The notes under the pieces: model-generated | The model's database searches: none | Told to the model about the DNA's origin: nothing | What the model saw: the letters and a program-made list of their open reading frames with translations, nothing else | Shown here: positions 18,178 to 28,314 of the stretch, piece after piece | Numbering within the stretch: the stretch's first letter is position 1 | Layout of the letters: each line of letters begins with the position of its first letter | Assembly (NCBI GenBank): GCA_020636405.1 | Contig: JACJXW010000005.1 | Coordinates: 372,001-436,000 of the forward strand | DNA: 64,000 bases | Direction of reading: 5' to 3' | From: Lewinellaceae bacterium | Lineage (GTDB): Bacteria; Bacteroidota; Bacteroidia; Chitinophagales; Saprospiraceae | Position numbers and translations under genes: made by a program

Positions 18178-18852
18178 TTATCCCGTTCTCAACAGCCTTC
18201 GGTTGATGCTGTAAACCAGTGCCAGAATGGCAAAAGCAAAGGCCACCAGCACCAGGGCGTACTGGTTGGCCAGGCCGTAGTTGAGGGCCTCCACCTCGTC
18301 GTAGATGGCGATGGAGGCTACCCTGGTCTGTCCGGGAATGTTGCCGCCGATCATCAGAATGACCCCGAACTCTCCTACAGTATGGGCAAAAGCGAGGACC
18401 AGGCCGGTAAGCAGGGAGGGTTTTATGTTGGGCAGTTGTACGCGGAGCAAAGTTTGCATCCTGGATTTTCCAAGGGTAAAGGAGGCCTCCGCCAGGTTAC
18501 TGGGCAGGTTTTCGAAGCCGGATTGCACGGGTTGAACCATGAAAGGGAGGCTGTAAAAAATGGAACCGACGACCAGTCCGGCAAAAGTGAATACCAGCCT
18601 TAGCCCGAAGGCTTGCTCCAGCCAGGCGCCGAATTGCCCCTCCGGGCTGAAGGCGAGCAGCAGGTAAAAGCCCAGCACCGTTGGAGGCAGGACCAACGGC
18701 ATGCTGATCAGCGCTTCCAGAAAGGGCTTGATGCGGCTGCGGCTCTGAGAGAGCAGGTAGGCAATAGGGATACCGATGAAGATGAGCAGTCCGGTCGTCA
18801 CCGCCGCCAGTTTGAAGGTTAGCCACAGTGTTTGCCAGAATGCTGCCGCCAT
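18178..18852 (-). CDS. modB: Molybdate ABC transporter permease
   Basis: A 224-residue inner-membrane permease with about five or six hydrophobic segments and the EAA loop landmark for ModB (EASFTLGKSRMQTLLRVQLPN), plus LVLAFAHTVGEFGVILMIGGN, which is typical of molybdate permeases. The start ATG follows the mobA stop by a single base (TGA-T-ATG), so translation is likely coupled. The periplasmic binding protein ModA, which normally completes this importer, is not encoded in the window. Confidence 0.92.
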   Translation of the reverse strand: MAAAFWQTLWLTFKLAAVTTGLLIFIGIPIAYLLSQSRSRIKPFLEALISMPLVLPPTVLGFYLLLAFSPEGQFGAWLEQAFGLRLVFTFAGLVVGSIFYSLPFMVQPVQSGFENLPSNLAEASFTLGKSRMQTLLRVQLPNIKPSLLTGLVLAFAHTVGEFGVILMIGGNIPGQTRVASIAIYDEVEALNYGLANQYALVLVAFAFAILALVYSINRRLLRTG

Positions 18853-18853
18853 A

Positions 18854-20026
18854 TCAGTCTTTTTGGTTGATCACCGCTTTGGCATCCTCCATCTCGTCGG
18901 GTTTGTTCACATTGCGGAGAGCCTCCGGGCGCTGGGCGTCCAGCAGTTCCACATTGGAATTGATGAGCACCTTTCGCGGGCAGGAATAGCCCTGGGTAAG
19001 GAATTGCAGTAAGATGGGATAGGCGCGCGGCTCCCAGATGGCGATCAGGGGCTCCGGGAATTCGCCGGACGGGCTGTTGAATGCCGTTGCCACTTTGGAG
19101 GGGTTGCGGAAGCCCACCAACTGTGAGATGGTATGCTCATCCAGCAGCGGGAGGTCGCAGGCCACCACCAACCAGGCGGCATCCGGCCGTTCGCGGAAGG
19201 CCGAAAGGATGCCTCCGAAGGGCCCCAGTCCGGTAAAAGTATCCGGAAGGGCGTTGTGGACCTTTTCAGACTGGTCGGGGCGACAGGAAATGAAGGACTC
19301 GGTGCAAAAGTGGCGGAGCAGCTCCGCCAGATAATCTCGCTGAGGCAAGCCATGGTAGTCGATCATCCCCTTGTCCTGGCCCATGCGTTCGCTTTTGCCA
19401 CCGGCCAGCACCAGCCCGTACAAGGGCGGCTTGGCGGCAGCCAGTTCTTTTTCGACCAGAATGGCAATACCGGCCACATCCTTCAGCTTCATCAACGGAA
19501 TGTTGCTGAAACCTTCCAGTTGCTCCTTCAGCCAGGGATAAACCTCATTGACGCCTTCCACCAGCAGGATCAGGCGTACGTCCGTCAGCTGAGATACTCT
19601 GCGTTGGAGAGAGTCCTCTTTCTTCGGGTCGATCACCACGATCTGCTTGCGGGCAGGAAAATGGTTGCCATTGACGATCACTGCATCCTGCTCATTAAAG
19701 TACATCCTATAGTGATAGCTGTCGAGCCGGGCGTCGAAATCCAGGCGGTGATAGTTGATCTTGTCGGTGTATTCCATTTTGGCGCCGTGCCCCATGGCGC
19801 TCTTTTTGTCGAGTCCCTCTCCGGCTTCCCTGTTGGGAGCGGCGTGGTCGGCATCCACATAACCTACCCGGTAGCTGTCGCTGAGCCGGTCAATGATGCC
19901 GTAGGCCAACTTTTTAATATTGTCGCAGGGGGTTCCAACAATGGCCCATTCCTGGCGATGGAAATGGCCGAATTCCGGGCGCTTCAGCTTGGTGTGTTTT
20001 TGATGCTTCTGGTCTTCTTGTGGCAT
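18854..20026 (-). CDS. mobA: Molybdopterin guanylyltransferase MobA with a degenerate MobB-like N-terminal domain
   Basis: The C-terminal half (about 202-390) is a MobA nucleotidyltransferase: LAGGKSERMGQDKG at 207-220 binds GTP and Mg, and VVACDLPLLDE carries the metal-binding aspartate. It joins GMP to molybdopterin. The first 195 residues look like MobB (WAIVGTPCDNIKKLAYGI, YRVGYVDADHAAPN, AVIVNGNHF), but the P-loop position reads GTPCDNIKK instead of GxxGxGK(S/T), so this part should not bind GTP in the usual way. The protein is 390 residues against about 200 for plain MobA. The gene lies between moaC (10-base gap) and modB (1-base gap). Confidence 0.85.
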   Translation of the reverse strand: MPQEDQKHQKHTKLKRPEFGHFHRQEWAIVGTPCDNIKKLAYGIIDRLSDSYRVGYVDADHAAPNREAGEGLDKKSAMGHGAKMEYTDKINYHRLDFDARLDSYHYRMYFNEQDAVIVNGNHFPARKQIVVIDPKKEDSLQRRVSQLTDVRLILLVEGVNEVYPWLKEQLEGFSNIPLMKLKDVAGIAILVEKELAAAKPPLYGLVLAGGKSERMGQDKGMIDYHGLPQRDYLAELLRHFCTESFISCRPDQSEKVHNALPDTFTGLGPFGGILSAFRERPDAAWLVVACDLPLLDEHTISQLVGFRNPSKVATAFNSPSGEFPEPLIAIWEPRAYPILLQFLTQGYSCPRKVLINSNVELLDAQRPEALRNVNKPDEMEDAKAVINQKD

Positions 20027-20036
20027 GGTATTCCTT

Positions 20037-20519
20037 TTATTCTTCCCTCCTGAAATCCCGTTTTCCGCCCGTTTTTTCCATAAGCTTGACCTCTTTGATC
20101 ACGATATCGTGAGAAAAGGCCTTACACATGTCGTAAACCGTGAGGGCAGCAATGGTGGCGCCGGTGAGCGCTTCCATTTCGACCCCGGTCCGGGCAGTGA
20201 TCCGGGCGGTGCAATCGATGACTACTTCTCTCCTTTCATTAACCCTTATGTCTACCTGGCAGTTATCCAATCCGAGCGGGTGGCACAGCGGGATGAGCTC
20301 TCCGGTCCTTTTGGAAGCCATGATACCGGCGAGGATGGCCGTCTGAAAAACAGGGCCTTTTTTGGTATGGATCTCCTCCTGCTCCAGCTTGTCCATGATC
20401 TCTTTACCGAGCACGACCGTGCAGCGGGCGCGGGCGGTGCGCCGGGTGGCCGATTTACTGCCCACGTCTACCATGGCAGGGTTGCCGGCGCTGTCCAGAT
20501 GAGTAAATTCCTGACTCAT
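20037..20519 (-). CDS. moaC: Cyclic pyranopterin monophosphate synthase MoaC
   Basis: MoaC converts the MoaA product into cyclic pyranopterin monophosphate. The 160 residues include MVDVGSKSATRRTARA, the active-site segment LIPLCHPLGLDNC, and MEALTGATIAALTVYDMCKA with the conserved lysine near KAFSHD. The length is normal. It is followed by mobA after 10 bases. A 229-base spacer with an inverted repeat separates it from moeA upstream, so it may have its own promoter. Confidence 0.96.
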   Translation of the reverse strand: MSQEFTHLDSAGNPAMVDVGSKSATRRTARARCTVVLGKEIMDKLEQEEIHTKKGPVFQTAILAGIMASKRTGELIPLCHPLGLDNCQVDIRVNERREVVIDCTARITARTGVEMEALTGATIAALTVYDMCKAFSHDIVIKEVKLMEKTGGKRDFRREE

Positions 20520-20606
20520 GTCATGAGTTTAGAGGTTCGAAGTTCAAGGTACGAAGATGGTATGAGGCGAACAAGCGGGCAGGGCTGAAGTTCGCTGCGG
20601 CCCTAT

Positions 20607-20731
20607 GGTTTTATGGTATTCTGGTATTGCGGCTTGGTGTTTGGAGAAGTCCCTCCCTCGCATGGTGGTACAAATAGGAGGGTTTTGAGTGAGCTATCCA
20701 CAAAACCATTGTACCGAAACACCATAAAACC
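20607..20731. repeat. Inverted and short repeats between moeA and moaC
   Basis: GGTTTTATGGT (20607-20617) and its exact complement ACCATAAAACC (20721-20731) bracket the spacer. The 13-mer TACCGAAACACCA at 20712-20724 recurs exactly at 44693-44705, in front of the second bamA. This looks like a dispersed intergenic repeat rather than a gene. Confidence 0.5.
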
Positions 20732-20748
20732 TAACCAATAAGCAGGTC

Positions 20749-21948
20749 TCAGCGATAAGGAATAAGCGGGAACACCTTGCCTTTCTTAAACTTATCCTTT
20801 CCTCTGGGCAACTCCAGGAAAGCGTCGGCGTCCACCAGGTTGGCCAGGTCGCCCGAGCCGTGCCCTTCGGCAGGAACGGCCATCAGGCGTCCGGTATCGG
20901 GGTCAACGAAGGTGCGTACCTGGAGGAAGTAGGTCAGGTCGGGCTTGAACCGGAAGTCCTCGGCAAGGACGGCGTAGCTGTGGTCAATAGGGGCAAGCCC
21001 CATGCTCTTGCGGAGCCAGGGGCGGAGATACCGCATGGCGCACATGAAGGCGGAAACCGGGTTGCCGGGCAGGGCAAAGATGATCTTTCCGTTGGGGGAT
21101 TCACCGAACCAGAAGGGCTTGCCGGGCCGCTGTTTTACTTTGTGCAGCAGCTTTGTCACCCCCAGCGCGTTCAGGGCAGCAGGGATGTAGTCGAACCTTC
21201 CTTTCGAGACGCCGCCGCTCAGAATGAGGACGTCATACTGTTCCAGGCAGGCGGACAATTTGGCCTTGGTGGCGTCCATGTCATCGGCGATGTGTAGCCT
21301 GTCCGGGCGGATGCCCCAGCGGTAAAGAGTGGAAGCTATGGTGTAAACATTGGATGTCCTGATCTGGTGGGGCTCCGGGGTTTGTTCCACCTCGACCAGT
21401 TCGTCACCGGTGGAAATGATGGCCACTGTCGGCAGTTTGGCCACTTTAAGGGAAGGCAAGCCTACCGTAGCAGCTACACCGACTTCAGCCGGGGAGATAA
21501 TGGCGCCGGCAGGTATAAGCCGTTCTCCTTCTTTGCGGTCGAATGCCCGAAAATGGGCATTCTGCCCCTTCTGGATGCCGTTGGCCTGCAATCGGGCAGT
21601 GCCGTTCTCTATCTTCACATCCTCGTACCGGATGACGGTATCCGTATTTTCGGGGAGAATGGCGCCGGTCATGACTTCCAGGCAGCCTTCAGGGTTCAGC
21701 AGGGTGCGCTGTGGGGTGCCTGCCGCCTGCATGCCCTCGATCAGAAATTTGCGCAGGCCATTGGCGTAAGCGTTGTACCGGATGGCAATGCCGTCCATGG
21801 TCACCCGGGTGAAGGGGGGGAAATCCCGGTCGGCATGAATGTCCTGCCGGAGTATCCGGCCTGTTGCTTCCGAAAGGGGCACCATCTCTTCCCCGTAAGA
21901 TTTACTATGGTCCAGGACGATTTTTGTCGCTTCCTCAATGGAAATCAT
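20749..21948 (-). CDS. moeA: Molybdopterin molybdenumtransferase MoeA
   Basis: MoeA inserts molybdate into adenylated molybdopterin. The 399 residues show the N-terminal DFPPFTRVTMDGIAI, the GAILPENTDTVIRYED segment, STGDELV, the SGGVSKGRFDY loop, KPFWFG, and ALPGNPVSAF, all landmarks of the family. The length is normal. It follows moaA by 44 bases on the same strand, so moaA-moeA form one unit. Confidence 0.95.
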   Translation of the reverse strand: MISIEEATKIVLDHSKSYGEEMVPLSEATGRILRQDIHADRDFPPFTRVTMDGIAIRYNAYANGLRKFLIEGMQAAGTPQRTLLNPEGCLEVMTGAILPENTDTVIRYEDVKIENGTARLQANGIQKGQNAHFRAFDRKEGERLIPAGAIISPAEVGVAATVGLPSLKVAKLPTVAIISTGDELVEVEQTPEPHQIRTSNVYTIASTLYRWGIRPDRLHIADDMDATKAKLSACLEQYDVLILSGGVSKGRFDYIPAALNALGVTKLLHKVKQRPGKPFWFGESPNGKIIFALPGNPVSAFMCAMRYLRPWLRKSMGLAPIDHSYAVLAEDFRFKPDLTYFLQVRTFVDPDTGRLMAVPAEGHGSGDLANLVDADAFLELPRGKDKFKKGKVFPLIPYR

Positions 21949-21992
21949 AAGCCGGTTACTTTTTCTTGCTGTAGTTTTGGGATAAATGACCC

Positions 21993-22994
21993 CTATCCAC
22001 CAATGGTGGACATGGATTCCTGTATTGGAAGCCCGAATTTACGGTTTTTTTCAGCTTCCCAGCCGTCTTTGGCGCGATTTCCTAAGGCCTGCAGGAAAGT
22101 TTCCCGTACTTGCTCGTCCGTAGCGCCTGCGCGCATCAGGTCCCGGATGTTAAAAACGCCGTCGTCGTACAGGCAGGTCTTGAGCATACCCTTGGGGGTG
22201 ATGCGTATCCGGTTGCAGGTTCCGCAGAAAGTGCGGCTGTAGGCAGCAATGATGCCGACTGTGCCCTGGTGCCCCGGAATGCGGTAATTGTAAGAGGTGG
22301 AATGAGGCGGGTCGGGTATCTTTTCAATGTCCGGATAGCGGGACTGAATGTGGGAAAGAATCTTTCGGTAGTGCCATGTAAGGGTAGGGGAATTGCTGCC
22401 CTCGCCGTTGAAGGGCATCTCTTCGATGAACCGTACGTTGACCGGGTGCTGCTTCGTCAGTTCCACCATGGGGAGGATGTCTTCCGTATTTTTCCCTTCC
22501 ATGACCACGGCGTTGATCTTGGTGGGGATCTCGTGTTCCAGCAGGGCATGGAAGGTTTCCATCACCGTGTCGAAGGAATCGCGGCGGGTGATCTGGTGGA
22601 AGCGCGCTTTGTCGAGGGTGTCCAGGCTGAGGTTGATGGAATGGATGCCCAGTTGTTTCAATTCCGGGATGAGAGGTGCGGTGAGCGTACCATTTGTGGT
22701 AATGTTCACTTTCTTCAACCCCTCCATCCGGCAGAGGGCGCGCAGGAAGTCCATCATGTCCCGCCGTACGAAGGGTTCGCCGCCGGTGATGCGCAGCTTT
22801 TCAATGCCCATGCCCACCAGCAGGTGCATCAGCCGGAGCATCTCCTCGTAGGTCAGCAGGTCTTCCTTAGGCACATATTTTATACCCTCCTCCGGCATGC
22901 AATAGAAGCAGCGCAGGTTGCAGCGGTCGGTCACCGCCAGCCGTACATAGTTGACCTGACGGCCGTGGTTGTCGAAAAGTTGGTGGTTTGGCAT
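21993..22994 (-). CDS. moaA: GTP 3',8-cyclase MoaA (radical SAM)
   Basis: MoaA starts molybdopterin synthesis from GTP. The SAM-binding cluster motif is CNLRCFYC (C25, C29, C32), and the second cluster has CGTCNRIRITPKG with a further cysteine in LKTCLYDDG. TGGEPFVRRD is the SAM-binding GGE motif. The protein ends in the double glycine STIGG, needed for activity in known MoaA. At 333 residues it has the usual length. It is first in the minus-strand Mo block. Confidence 0.97.
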   Translation of the reverse strand: MPNHQLFDNHGRQVNYVRLAVTDRCNLRCFYCMPEEGIKYVPKEDLLTYEEMLRLMHLLVGMGIEKLRITGGEPFVRRDMMDFLRALCRMEGLKKVNITTNGTLTAPLIPELKQLGIHSINLSLDTLDKARFHQITRRDSFDTVMETFHALLEHEIPTKINAVVMEGKNTEDILPMVELTKQHPVNVRFIEEMPFNGEGSNSPTLTWHYRKILSHIQSRYPDIEKIPDPPHSTSYNYRIPGHQGTVGIIAAYSRTFCGTCNRIRITPKGMLKTCLYDDGVFNIRDLMRAGATDEQVRETFLQALGNRAKDGWEAEKNRKFGLPIQESMSTIGG

Positions 22995-23361
22995 GGCCCT
23001 TTTTAACTCGGTTAGGTATTCGTTATAGTGGTATTTTGGGGAAAATGGAAACGCTAAAATATGAAAGATTGTTCATGTTTTGTCCTAATGGCCGGCTTTT
23101 TGTTAATGTCCGGCTTGTCTTGTTTTTCGGTCCTGTGTTGAGATCCCATGCAATTCATAACCGGCCAGAGTGAGAATGGTTCGGGAGGATGGCGTTTCCT
23201 GGCGATTGATCCTGCTGCCGGATAATTGCGTCGGAAAAAAATCCTTTGTGATGATAATAATCAATGCTTCTAACCCAGGTAGCACGTAATTTCTGGAGAG
23301 AAAGAGTTATCCTCCCAAAGCGTTTGTTCTGAAGATTCATTATTAATTTAAATAAAAAATC
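22995..23361. other. 367-bp divergent intergenic region
   Basis: It lies between moaA (minus) and the cytolysin-like gene (plus). Small open frames on both strands around 23103-23340 show no protein features and are not called. No clear TAnnTTTG promoter was found on either strand; TAATTTAA at about 23344-23351 is too close to the cytolysin start to be convincing. Confidence 0.5.
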
Positions 23362-25290
23362 ATGAGAAGTAGGCTGATAAACCTGGCCCTAGTAGCAGGA
23401 ATGCTCCTGCTTTACAGTTGTACCAGTGATGAGGTAGCTCCTGCTAACGATACCTTTGATGAAGTGATTGAAAATGGCGGTTTCGTTCCTGCCGCCAAAG
23501 AATCTTTCAGCGTGTTGGATTCCACGGAATCCGGATTTGAGACCGATACAGCAACCTGGGTGTGCACCACCAAAACGATGAAGGCCGAATATGCAGGAGG
23601 CGGAGATGACGGTTTTGCCTTGTTCAACCCTAACGCTTCGGTCGTTTATCCGGGAAGCATGCTGCAGGGAAGGTCTTTGACACAGGCTACTCCTGATGTG
23701 ATCGCAGTGGAGCGGGCCGGAGGGGTCATTTCCATCGATGTGATCAACGGCAATAACCTGGCAAAAGTAGAGGTGGATGAGGTGTCCAAAAGCGCCATTT
23801 CTCAGGCGGCTAATGAGATCATTGCCGCCAGCAACGAGATCATTCCCGCCAATTTCCAGTTCAGCATTCAGGAGATTCAGAGCGAGCAACAGCTTGCCAC
23901 TGCCCTGAAGGTCGATTACAACAGTTCCTTTGCGGATATAAGCACGGAGCTGTCTTTCAGTTCCGACAGGGAATACAACCGGTTCGTGGTGGTCCTCAAC
24001 CAGAGTTACTACACGCTGAGCTTTGACATTCCCACCGACGTGAGCGGCCTGTTCGCTCCGGGAGTAACCCCAGAAGACCTGAGCCGTTACGTCTACGAGG
24101 GAAACCCCGCCACCTATATTTCAGATGTGACCTATGGGCAGATCTATTACATGCTGGTGGAATCCACTTCTTCTGCTCTGGAAATGAATACAGCGCTGAA
24201 TTCTTCCTTCAACGGCCTGGTAGCCTCCGGAGGAGCCGATACAGAGGTCAACTACATGTCGAGCCTCAAGAATCTGAATATTAAGGTATTTGGATTCGGC
24301 GGCAACGCCAGAAGCCTGTTGTTGTCCATCGGCACGACGGACCTGGGCGAGGTCAGGAACGCCCTGGCAGAGGGCACCGACATTCGCGCGGGCAAACCGG
24401 TCTCTTACGTGGTCCGGAATATTTATGACAACTCTATCGTCAGCGTGCAGTTGAATACCAAGTATGACATCACTACCTGCGAACCCATTTCTCAACCCCG
24501 GTGGACGCAGGAGTGGAATACCCTCAATGAGAAAATTGGCCCGGTAGGCGCTATGTTTGCCACCGGTAACCTGCTGGACGCCGGAAGGATCTTCCTGTTC
24601 AACCAGAAGGGCGACGAATTCTGCATCGCCACCTATGAAGGGATGTCCGGGCCTTATAGCCTCAGCGAATTTTCCGGGGAGCTGAATAAATTTTTCTGTG
24701 ATCTTTACGGCCAGTTTTATTACGTCGGAGGCGACTTCCCCTTTGACGGGATAGGCGCTGGCACGGTGAGAAATCTATCCTATCAGAGTACATTGCATTA
24801 TAACCCGGTCATGATCGATCCGGATGGAAAGCGGTATGTAAACCTCGCCCTGAACGAACACGGATGGTTCTGGGACGGCCCGAAAGATATCAGGGAACTG
24901 CCGGACTACCTGTACCCGTCCGGCGGCTTTTCCGACAATGAGTTCATTTTCTCAAAGGTGACGGCACTGGACCAGGCCGTTTACAGGAGCGAAGGCATGG
25001 TATCGGAATTCTTCACCTTCTTCAATGAAGGTGGAGGGTTCAAATACCTGATCGGCAGCTACGGGGATCACTGGGAATACACCTTAACCGAACCCGAATA
25101 CAGCCTGGGCTCCAAATTGATCAATCAATTCCAGTTTCACGGGGTTAATGCCGCGGCCACCATCGATATTGGCGATGAGCGGGGGATTATCCTCGCCAAT
25201 AAGGCCGGAACGGAATTCGTTTTCGTGAAATTCGACTTTGCCAATAAGGATTATCTGGTGAGCGGGCCCTACCGGTTCTACCAGGAATAA
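23362..25290 (+). CDS. Cholesterol-dependent-cytolysin-like lipoprotein with a four-repeat C-terminal domain
   Basis: A 642-residue lipoprotein (lipobox LLYSC, Cys20). Residues 66-375 match domains 1-3 of thiol-activated cytolysins: VYPGSMLQGRSL (95-106), YYTLSFDIPT (216-225) then LFAPGVTPEDL, YISDVTYGQIYYMLVES (252-268), the glycine pair G313-G314 in KVFGFGGNARS, and PVSYVVRNIYDNSIVSVQLN (346-365). These are the parts that oligomerise and form the beta-barrel pore. The membrane-recognition domain 4 with its Trp-rich undecapeptide is absent. Residues 378-642 instead hold four degenerate repeats of about 60-70 residues starting near 392, 462, 532 and 592 (GAMFATGN, GAGTVRN, TALDQAV, NAAATID), suggesting a hemopexin-like four-bladed propeller. 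It stands alone inside the Mo region. The target membrane is unknown; calling it a toxin is inference. Confidence 0.82.
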   Translation: MRSRLINLALVAGMLLLYSCTSDEVAPANDTFDEVIENGGFVPAAKESFSVLDSTESGFETDTATWVCTTKTMKAEYAGGGDDGFALFNPNASVVYPGSMLQGRSLTQATPDVIAVERAGGVISIDVINGNNLAKVEVDEVSKSAISQAANEIIAASNEIIPANFQFSIQEIQSEQQLATALKVDYNSSFADISTELSFSSDREYNRFVVVLNQSYYTLSFDIPTDVSGLFAPGVTPEDLSRYVYEGNPATYISDVTYGQIYYMLVESTSSALEMNTALNSSFNGLVASGGADTEVNYMSSLKNLNIKVFGFGGNARSLLLSIGTTDLGEVRNALAEGTDIRAGKPVSYVVRNIYDNSIVSVQLNTKYDITTCEPISQPRWTQEWNTLNEKIGPVGAMFATGNLLDAGRIFLFNQKGDEFCIATYEGMSGPYSLSEFSGELNKFFCDLYGQFYYVGGDFPFDGIGAGTVRNLSYQSTLHYNPVMIDPDGKRYVNLALNEHGWFWDGPKDIRELPDYLYPSGGFSDNEFIFSKVTALDQAVYRSEGMVSEFFTFFNEGGGFKYLIGSYGDHWEYTLTEPEYSLGSKLINQFQFHGVNAAATIDIGDERGIILANKAGTEFVFVKFDFANKDYLVSGPYRFYQE

Positions 25291-25427
25291 GAACTGACGG
25301 CAGGGCAGGGCGCACAGGGTTCGCCCTCGGGGTAATGTTTGACCAAAAAACGGGCTGCCACAGGAAAAGCTCCTTTGATGGCAATCAGAAGCCTCAGGAG
25401 AAGCTTCCAAAGAACCGCCCCATCCAC

Positions 25428-27764
<2,337 letters not shown>

Positions 27765-27793
27765 TGATTGGTCCTTTTCTATTTAGTAAACCT

Positions 27794-27900
27794 CAAAAAA
27801 TAAGTTGTCGGTTTCGACGATAAGGCAAAGGCTGGAAACCGGTGAAATGGTTGAAGCCTTTGCCTTATCGTCGAAATTTAGATCGACAACTTGTTTTTTG
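27794..27900. repeat. 107-bp palindromic element, MITE-like
   Basis: Nested inverted repeats. Outer arms of 17 bp, 27794-27810 (CAAAAAATAAGTTGTCG) and 27884-27900, differ at one position. Inner arms of 22 bp at 27812-27833 and 27855-27876 are perfect complements. The loop is 21 bases. The whole can fold as one long hairpin or cruciform. No target-site duplication is evident. It lies 30 bases before the oxidoreductase start, within its likely leader. Confidence 0.75.
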
Positions 27901-28199
27901 ATCACTACTTAGTGCACACGGTGGCAGGCTCTTATACCTAACGAGCTTTCCTGCCTGAGGTTGCAACCCGGGTAATATAATACTGCTGGCAATATCAGGC
28001 AAGAGGGGGTGGTGAAATATATTGCCGGCCGCCGGTTCTCTCTTTCGGCCGGCCTGTTGAGTCATTAATAATGGAATAGGCATACTATACATCGGTCAAA
28101 TTTTCCCGCGTAACCAACGCTTTGCCTTTCGGCCGCTGTCTTGCATATAGCTGTGGGCAAACATTTGCGTAAAAGTTTAAAAAAAACCTCCAAAGGGTA

Positions 28200-28207
28200 T
28201 ACTTTTG
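28200..28207 (+). promoter_or_regulatory. Promoter -7 element of the polysaccharide operon
   Basis: TACTTTTG matches TAnnTTTG exactly. TTTA at 28176-28179, 20 bases upstream, could serve as a weak -33 box. The predicted leader is about 100 bases to the ATG at 28315. Confidence 0.5.
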
Positions 28208-28314
28208 CGGTGTTTATTCAAAACGCAGAGCAAACGGGAGGGATGAGAACCGGAATCAGCGCCTGTTGATCAGCACACGAAACTTCCGTTTCCTCAAAGC
28301 ACAGGAAAATAACA

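Larger units (their letters stand above)
27765..28314. other. 550-bp divergent intergenic region
   Basis: The longest gene-free stretch. It contains the palindromic element at 27794-27900, a smaller hairpin GCCGGCCG (28024-28031) with CGGCCGGC (28046-28053), and a good promoter for the polysaccharide operon at 28200-28207. A 75-codon frame across it on the minus strand has no protein-like features. Confidence 0.6.

Noticed and set aside
20520..20600. tRNA-like GGTTCGAA words near 20530
   Set aside because: No cloverleaf arms could be paired around the word; it is isolated in a spacer.
23103..23340. Two overlapping frames of 60-61 codons upstream of the cytolysin-like gene
   Set aside because: They are in different phases of the same strand with no motif, signal peptide or helix pattern, in an AT-rich divergent spacer.
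27865..28092. A 75-codon minus-strand frame in the large spacer
   Set aside because: It starts inside the palindromic element and shows no recognisable protein features.
27765..28314. Moco-type riboswitch upstream of the oxidoreductase
   Set aside because: The structured element is a near-perfect palindrome rather than a multi-branched aptamer, and Moco riboswitches are not known to me from Bacteroidota.
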